A stretch of DNA of 64,000 nucleotides from assembly GCA_017503735.1 (NCBI GenBank), contig JAFVSN010000010.1:1-64000 (forward strand). The letters are read 5' to 3'. Source of the DNA: Lachnospiraceae bacterium (GTDB lineage: Bacteria > Bacillota > Clostridia > Lachnospirales > Lachnospiraceae). The notes below the pieces were generated by a model. The model did not search any database. It was not told the DNA's origin and saw only the letters and a program-made list of their open reading frames with translations. Shown in pieces: positions 59,317 through 64,000 of the stretch. Made by a program: the position numbers and the translations under genes. Numbering within the stretch: position 1 is the first letter of the stretch; every line of letters starts with the position of its first letter.

Positions 59317-59804
59317 CTATATTGTTCGATACGATCCTGATATTGGATAAAATCACCGTTTCGTATAATTCTTAATAAGGTATCCGTAGCATGGAGTGCA
59401 AGAGTTAAATCAGCACCGGTGATCAGCCCCTTTTCGTAAGCTTCTGCTGCTTCGTCCAAATCCAAAACATGAACGGAACCGTCCGATTCGATGACGACAT
59501 CAATCAACAAGTCTTCCATTAGATAGGTGGAGGAATGATTTTGGTTGTCTTCGGAGATATGCATCTTCATAATATCGCAGTACCAATGATAGAGGCTACC
59601 GTCAGCTTTTGCCACACGGGTGATTTTCCAGTGGTTCCCAAAGTCGAAGAAGGAGATACCGGAGGCAAAATCCGACCGCGGTTTCAGCACATTCCATGCT
59701 GTGACAAGACAGGAATCATCCAAGTGAAGAATGATATCGTTTTTTAGCAGGATACATTCTTCCGGAATGTGGCGTTTTCGAAATAATTGTATGTCAGTAT
59801 TCAT
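59307..59804 (-). CDS. DUF402-family protein (YgaC-like)
   Basis: A 165-residue protein with a small beta-barrel fold. WKITRVAKADGSLYHWYCDIMKMHISED, followed by STYLMEDLLIDVVIESDGSVHVLDLDEAAEAYEKGLIT, is typical of DUF402, whose studied members hydrolyse nucleoside di/triphosphates; the acidic DLLIDVVI and LDLDE segments would bind metal. ATG 59804 is preceded by the complement of CCCTCC 59811-59816; the longer frame has no ribosome site. It is convergent with the MFS gene and divergent from the ATP synthase operon. Confidence 0.85.
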   Translation of the reverse strand: MNTDIQLFRKRHIPEECILLKNDIILHLDDSCLVTAWNVLKPRSDFASGISFFDFGNHWKITRVAKADGSLYHWYCDIMKMHISEDNQNHSSTYLMEDLLIDVVIESDGSVHVLDLDEAAEAYEKGLITGADLTLALHATDTLLRIIRNGDFIQYQDRIEQYRKA

Positions 59805-59828
59805 GAAAAGCCCTCCTTTATTAGAGAC

Positions 59829-59857
59829 AGTATACCACTTTTTCGGAAAAAAGTGAA
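59829..59857 (-). promoter_or_regulatory. Promoter of the DUF402 gene
   Basis: On the minus strand: TTCACT (59857-59852), a 17-nt spacer and TATACT (59834-59829), 24 nt before the ATG. Confidence 0.65.
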
Positions 59858-60026
59858 GTAGATTTCCCAGGATGGAGTGTGAAAAATTTGTCAATACAAT
59901 TATGCTTTTTTGTACAAACCTTGCGATAAAAAATGTAGAAAAAACTATACATAACTTGAATTTTGTGGTAGAATATATGTGGTGATTTTTGTTTATTTTA
60001 TTGAAACACCGGACAAGGAGTTAAAA

Positions 60027-60362
60027 ATGAGAAACAGCAAAGTCATCAAAGCGTTGATGCTTGTGACACAACTCGGTGTCAGTATGATGGTTCCGATTTT
60101 TTTGTGCGTGCTTGCCGGGAGTTTTATTGATAAGAAGGCAGGAACCGGTTTCTTTTTACCGCTTTTTTTGTTTCTTGGTATAGCGGCAGCCTTTCGTAAC
60201 GTATACTATCTGTTAAAACCATTTTATGCAAAGGATAAAGCAAGAGAGGATGCAGAGCTTGCGTATATCGAACGATTAAAGGCCGAGGGGAGACAAGCGG
60301 CGGAGAAAAAAGGATCGGAAGGAAAAACATCGGAGGAGAAGCAGGAAATAAAGTCATCCTGA
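60027..60362 (+). CDS. atpZ: AtpZ/AtpI-like ATP synthase accessory protein
   Basis: A 111-residue protein with two transmembrane helices (about 8-36, VIKALMLVTQLGVSMMVPIFLCVLAGSFI, and 46-63, FFLPLFLFLGIAAAFRNVYYLL) and a charged Lys/Glu-rich tail. The GSFIDKKAGTGFFL loop is typical of the AtpZ family found as the first gene of ATP synthase operons, which aids assembly or ion supply. ATG 60027 follows AAGGAG; an upstream ATG at 59979 has no ribosome site. It starts the atp operon. Confidence 0.85.
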   Translation: MRNSKVIKALMLVTQLGVSMMVPIFLCVLAGSFIDKKAGTGFFLPLFLFLGIAAAFRNVYYLLKPFYAKDKAREDAELAYIERLKAEGRQAAEKKGSEGKTSEEKQEIKSS

Positions 60363-60406
60363 GAACAGGGTGGAAGATAACGTATCAGCAAGGAGTTCTT
60401 GTTTTG

Positions 60407-60913
60407 ATGGAAGAAGAAAAGAAGGAGCATTCCGTAGGTTGGAGTTATGATTTCGATGAAGAATACGGAGAGAATAACGAATTTGTGGAAGAAGTACCGG
60501 TGCTGACAAGAGAAGAGCAGGAGGCACAGGTAAAACAGACCTTACGGGATTTGTATGTTGGCATCGGAATCGGTGCGGTATTGCTTTTGGGACTAGGGAA
60601 TTTGATTTTGTTAGGCAGTGTAAAGTTTTCGTTGGGAGTCCTGGCAGGAGTGGTTACGGCGGCGTGTCTTTCCGGTTATATGTATCACTCGGTACTGGTT
60701 GCCACGGAGTACCCGGAAAAGCAGGCATCCGGCTATATGAAGCGGACGTCTGCCATACGTATGGTAATTATGATAGCGGTCATCGGTGCGTCCGTATTTT
60801 TTCTGGGGAAGCACGGTTTGTTCGGAGCGGTTTTAGGGATACTTACCTTAAAGCTCTCTGCACTGTTTTGGCCCGTCATTCATAAATACAACCCTTTTAA
60901 AAGGGTGAAATAA
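60407..60913 (+). CDS. atpI: ATP synthase subunit I (AtpI-like)
   Basis: A 168-residue membrane protein. An acidic N-terminal arm of about 45 residues is followed by four helices in two hairpins (YVGIGIGAVLLLGLGNLILLG, FSLGVLAGVVTAACLSGYMYHSVL, IRMVIMIAVIGASVFFLG, GLFGAVLGILTLKLSALFW), the AtpI layout. AtpI acts as chaperone for c-ring assembly. It lies 44 nt after atpZ and 44 nt before atpB. The long acidic arm is unusual for the family. Confidence 0.8.
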   Translation: MEEEKKEHSVGWSYDFDEEYGENNEFVEEVPVLTREEQEAQVKQTLRDLYVGIGIGAVLLLGLGNLILLGSVKFSLGVLAGVVTAACLSGYMYHSVLVATEYPEKQASGYMKRTSAIRMVIMIAVIGASVFFLGKHGLFGAVLGILTLKLSALFWPVIHKYNPFKRVK

Positions 60914-60957
60914 ATCGCGCTGAAGAAGCGTAGAAAGAAGGAAAGGAGTGTGATAAA

Positions 60958-61710
60958 GTGGGAACTGGAATAGTATCCAGGAGCGTTTTTCTTGCTCAGG
61001 ATGTCGATATCGGTATTACCGGGTATTTTCATTTTGATGTGGGCGGACACACGTTATGGATTACGACGACCCATGTCAGTCTTTTGATTGTGATGATTTT
61101 GCTTACAGTGTTTGCATTGTTTGCCAATCGGGCGATTAAGAAAGCAAATCCGGAAGATGTGCCCAGTCCGTTTCTAAACGTGATTGAATTGCTGGTGGAA
61201 TTGATTGACGGATTGACAAAGTCCAACATGGGAAAACGCGGAGTTCGTTTTTCGAATTATATCGGCACATTGTTTGCGGTAGTACTTGTATGCAACATCA
61301 GCGGATTGTTCGGATTGAGACCGCCGACGGCGGACTACGGTGTCACATTGCCTCTTGCATTGATTACCTTTGTACTGATTCACTACAATGGTTTCAAGTA
61401 TGAGAAGGCAGGTCATGTGACGAAGTTGTTCCAGCCGGTATTGCTGACCCCGATTAACATTATCGGTGAAGTGGCTACGCCGCTTTCCATGTCCCTTCGT
61501 CTGTTCGGTAATATATTGTCCGGTACGGTTATGATGGGATTGATTTACGGTTTGGTGCCGAAGCTGATACAGGCTTTTATCTGGCCGGCGTTGGGTGTGT
61601 TGCATGTGTACTTCGATGTATTTTCCGGTGCAATACAGGCGTATGTATTCTGTATGTTGACCATGGTATTTATTGCACAGAATTTCCCTGAGGATGAAGT
61701 ACAGGGATAA
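60958..61710 (+). CDS. atpB: F0F1 ATP synthase subunit a
   Basis: The stator channel subunit of F0, 250 residues, with five or six transmembrane helices. The conserved fourth-helix arginine lies in EVATPLSMSLRLFGNILSGTVMM, and QAYVFCMLTMVFIAQ is the last helix. A GTG start follows AAAGGAG with a GTGTGATAAA spacer. It lies between atpI and atpE and forms the ion half-channels with the c ring. Confidence 0.95.
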   Translation: MGTGIVSRSVFLAQDVDIGITGYFHFDVGGHTLWITTTHVSLLIVMILLTVFALFANRAIKKANPEDVPSPFLNVIELLVELIDGLTKSNMGKRGVRFSNYIGTLFAVVLVCNISGLFGLRPPTADYGVTLPLALITFVLIHYNGFKYEKAGHVTKLFQPVLLTPINIIGEVATPLSMSLRLFGNILSGTVMMGLIYGLVPKLIQAFIWPALGVLHVYFDVFSGAIQAYVFCMLTMVFIAQNFPEDEVQG

Positions 61711-61736
61711 GTAACATCACAGTGTAAATTTTTTGA

Positions 61737-62021
<285 letters not shown>

Positions 62022-62060
62022 GAGCGAAGCGTAAGAATAAATCATAAAGGAGGCCGGGAC

Positions 62061-62642
62061 GTGAACGGACTTTTAACCATATGTTCCAACCTTGTTTTTC
62101 TGGAAGCAGAGGCGGAACCTACGATGGAAGGTTACATTTTCGGACTCAGCCCGCAGCTTATATTGGACTCCCTGATTTTACTTCTGGCAGTCGGCTTTAT
62201 GTTTTTCCTGCTGTCCTATCTTTTGTTTAATCCGGCACGTGACCTGTTAAACAAGCGTCGCGAAAAGATAGCGAACGAGATGGCGGATGCGGCAAAGGAA
62301 AAAGCGGATGCGGAAAGCTTTAAGGCGGAGTATGATGCCAAGTTAAAGGCAGCGGATAAGGAAGTTGAGACAATTCTCAGCGAGGGCCGCAAGAAGGCAT
62401 TAAAGCGTGAGGACGAAATTGTAAACGAGGCAAAGACGGAGGCAACCCGTATTATGGAGCGTGCCAGCCGTGAGATTGAATTAGAAAAGAGCAAGATGAA
62501 GGATGAGGTAAAGCAGGAAATGGTGGCAGTGGCAACCGCAATGGCAGGCAAGTTTGTCGCATCCTCTCTTGACAGTGAAAAGCAGGCGCAGTTAATTGAC
62601 GAAGCATTGAATGAAATGGGTGATGACACATGGCAAAATTAG
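62061..62642 (+). CDS. atpF: F0F1 ATP synthase subunit b
   Basis: A peripheral stalk subunit, 193 residues. The N-terminal helix lies near 28-55 (PQLILDSLILLLAVGFMFFLLSYLLF), followed by a long charged coiled coil rich in Ala/Lys/Glu (RREKIANEMADAAKEKADAESFKAEYDAKLKAADKEVETIL). It begins with GTG after AAAGGAGG. The N-terminal stretch before the helix is longer than in E. coli AtpF. Its end overlaps the atpH start by 13 nt, so translation is coupled. Confidence 0.94.
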   Translation: MNGLLTICSNLVFLEAEAEPTMEGYIFGLSPQLILDSLILLLAVGFMFFLLSYLLFNPARDLLNKRREKIANEMADAAKEKADAESFKAEYDAKLKAADKEVETILSEGRKKALKREDEIVNEAKTEATRIMERASREIELEKSKMKDEVKQEMVAVATAMAGKFVASSLDSEKQAQLIDEALNEMGDDTWQN

Positions 62643-63181
62643 CGGCTGAGGTATACGGAGAAGCGTTGTTCGACCTGGCTGTTGAGAGTAACAGTGTTGA
62701 CACATGGGCCGAGCAGATTAAGACGGCAGAACTTGCATTTGCGGAGAATCCGGAGTTTCTGGAGCTCTTAACCCACCCGAAGATTACCAAGGAAGAGAAA
62801 CTTTCCGTGGTGGAAGCGGTTTTCAAAGGTCGTGTGGATGATGCGGTAACGGGTCTTCTTACCGTTATTGTGGGCAAGGGCAGATGCGCAGAAATCCCGG
62901 CGGTGTTTGCACTCTTTCTGGATAAGGTAAGAGAGTATCGTAAGATCGGTGTGGCAAGCGTTGTTTCCGCAACAGAACTTACACCGGAGCAGAAAAAGCG
63001 TATCGAGGACAAACTGTTGTCCCAGACAAAGTACGAGAGCTTTGAGATGCAGTACGATACGGATGCTTCCTTAATCGGCGGTATGGTCATCCGTATCGGA
63101 GACAGAGTCGTGGACGCAAGCATTAAGTCAAAGATTGAGCGTATGGCAGCCAGCCTGTCAAAACTGCAGCTTTCCGTATAG
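62630..63181 (+). CDS. atpH: F0F1 ATP synthase subunit delta
   Basis: Joins the peripheral stalk to the alpha3beta3 head. It is 183 residues, with the helical N-terminal domain AAEVYGEALFDLAVESNSVDTWAEQIKTAELAF and the C-terminal signature YEMQYDTDASLIGGMVIRIGDRVVDASIKSKIERM (as FEMQYDTDASLIGGMVIRIGD). ATG 62630 lies inside atpF. It is followed by a 95-nt gap without a gene before atpA, which contains only a short GTGC/GCAC hairpin. Confidence 0.95.
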   Translation: MAKLAAEVYGEALFDLAVESNSVDTWAEQIKTAELAFAENPEFLELLTHPKITKEEKLSVVEAVFKGRVDDAVTGLLTVIVGKGRCAEIPAVFALFLDKVREYRKIGVASVVSATELTPEQKKRIEDKLLSQTKYESFEMQYDTDASLIGGMVIRIGDRVVDASIKSKIERMAASLSKLQLSV

Positions 63182-63258
63182 TTTACGAAATAGAGTGGCA
63201 AATGCTTATGTGCTGTACGGCACACGGCAATTGACATTCGGGAATAAAGACTTTGTAG

Positions 63259-64000
<742 letters not shown>

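Overview
The window reads as a chromosomal stretch from a xylan-degrading, anaerobic, low-to-mid GC Firmicute, most likely a gut or rumen Lachnospiraceae. The reasons are the strong AGGAGG ribosome sites, the clostridial housekeeping set (AdhE with a Rex-like box, rubrerythrin, CwlD-type amidase, MecA), a sodium-type ATP synthase c subunit, and a dense set of hemicellulose genes. No rRNA, tRNA, CRISPR array, transposase or phage gene was seen.

Layout. (1) 1-4.7 kb: the tail of an unknown gene, a GNAT acetyltransferase, a 137-bp palindromic non-coding element, then a housekeeping run: zinc-ribbon protein, RNase Z, DUF6715-like protein, TsaD, IspD. (2) 4.7-9.5 kb: a circularly permuted GH3 glucosidase and a GH120 xylosidase. 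(3) 9.5-14.9 kb: two copies of an SOS-box-controlled type I toxin-antitoxin cassette bracket two paralogous COG3044 ABC-class ATPases and a GNAT protein; beside the first copy lie a strongly promoted 19-codon ORF and an 85-bp tandem repeat. (4) 14.9-17.4 kb: PncC/CinA amidase, thioesterase, DUF3788-DUF3795 protein and a hicAB pair. (5) 17.6-26 kb: a glucuronoarabinoxylan island (GH51, GH67, UxuA, CE15 esterase, GH43), with a perfect cre site between the divergent GH51 and GH67 genes. (6) 26-29.6 kb: AdhE behind a Rex-like operator, and a phosphotransferase. (7) 29.8-48.3 kb: an AraC regulator divergent from a large oligosaccharide uptake locus with two pairs of ABC permeases, two solute-binding proteins (one fused to carbohydrate-binding-like domains), an NHL/TPR protein, a Yip1 protein, a DUF5696 lipoprotein, a GH10-like lipoprotein without its catalytic glutamates, and a GH3 xylosidase. 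(8) 48.4-59.9 kb: an MCP-PilZ fusion, MecA, a Ser/Thr kinase fused to a MinD-like domain, GH18, CwlD, TsaC, RpiB, rubrerythrin, MFS and DUF402 genes. (9) 60-64 kb: the start of the F-type ATP synthase operon, cut by the window end inside atpA.

How it fits together: the surface SBPs and two permease pairs would import xylo-oligosaccharides, borrowing an ATPase encoded elsewhere. Cytoplasmic GH3, GH43, GH51, GH67 and GH120 enzymes trim them, UxuA opens glucuronate catabolism, and AdhE re-oxidises NADH. The parts most likely to be undescribed are the duplicated LexA-box toxin cassette around the COG3044 ATPases, the GH10-like pseudoenzyme, and the DUF5696 and CBM-SBP proteins. All functional calls rest on motif recognition by eye; no database search was run.
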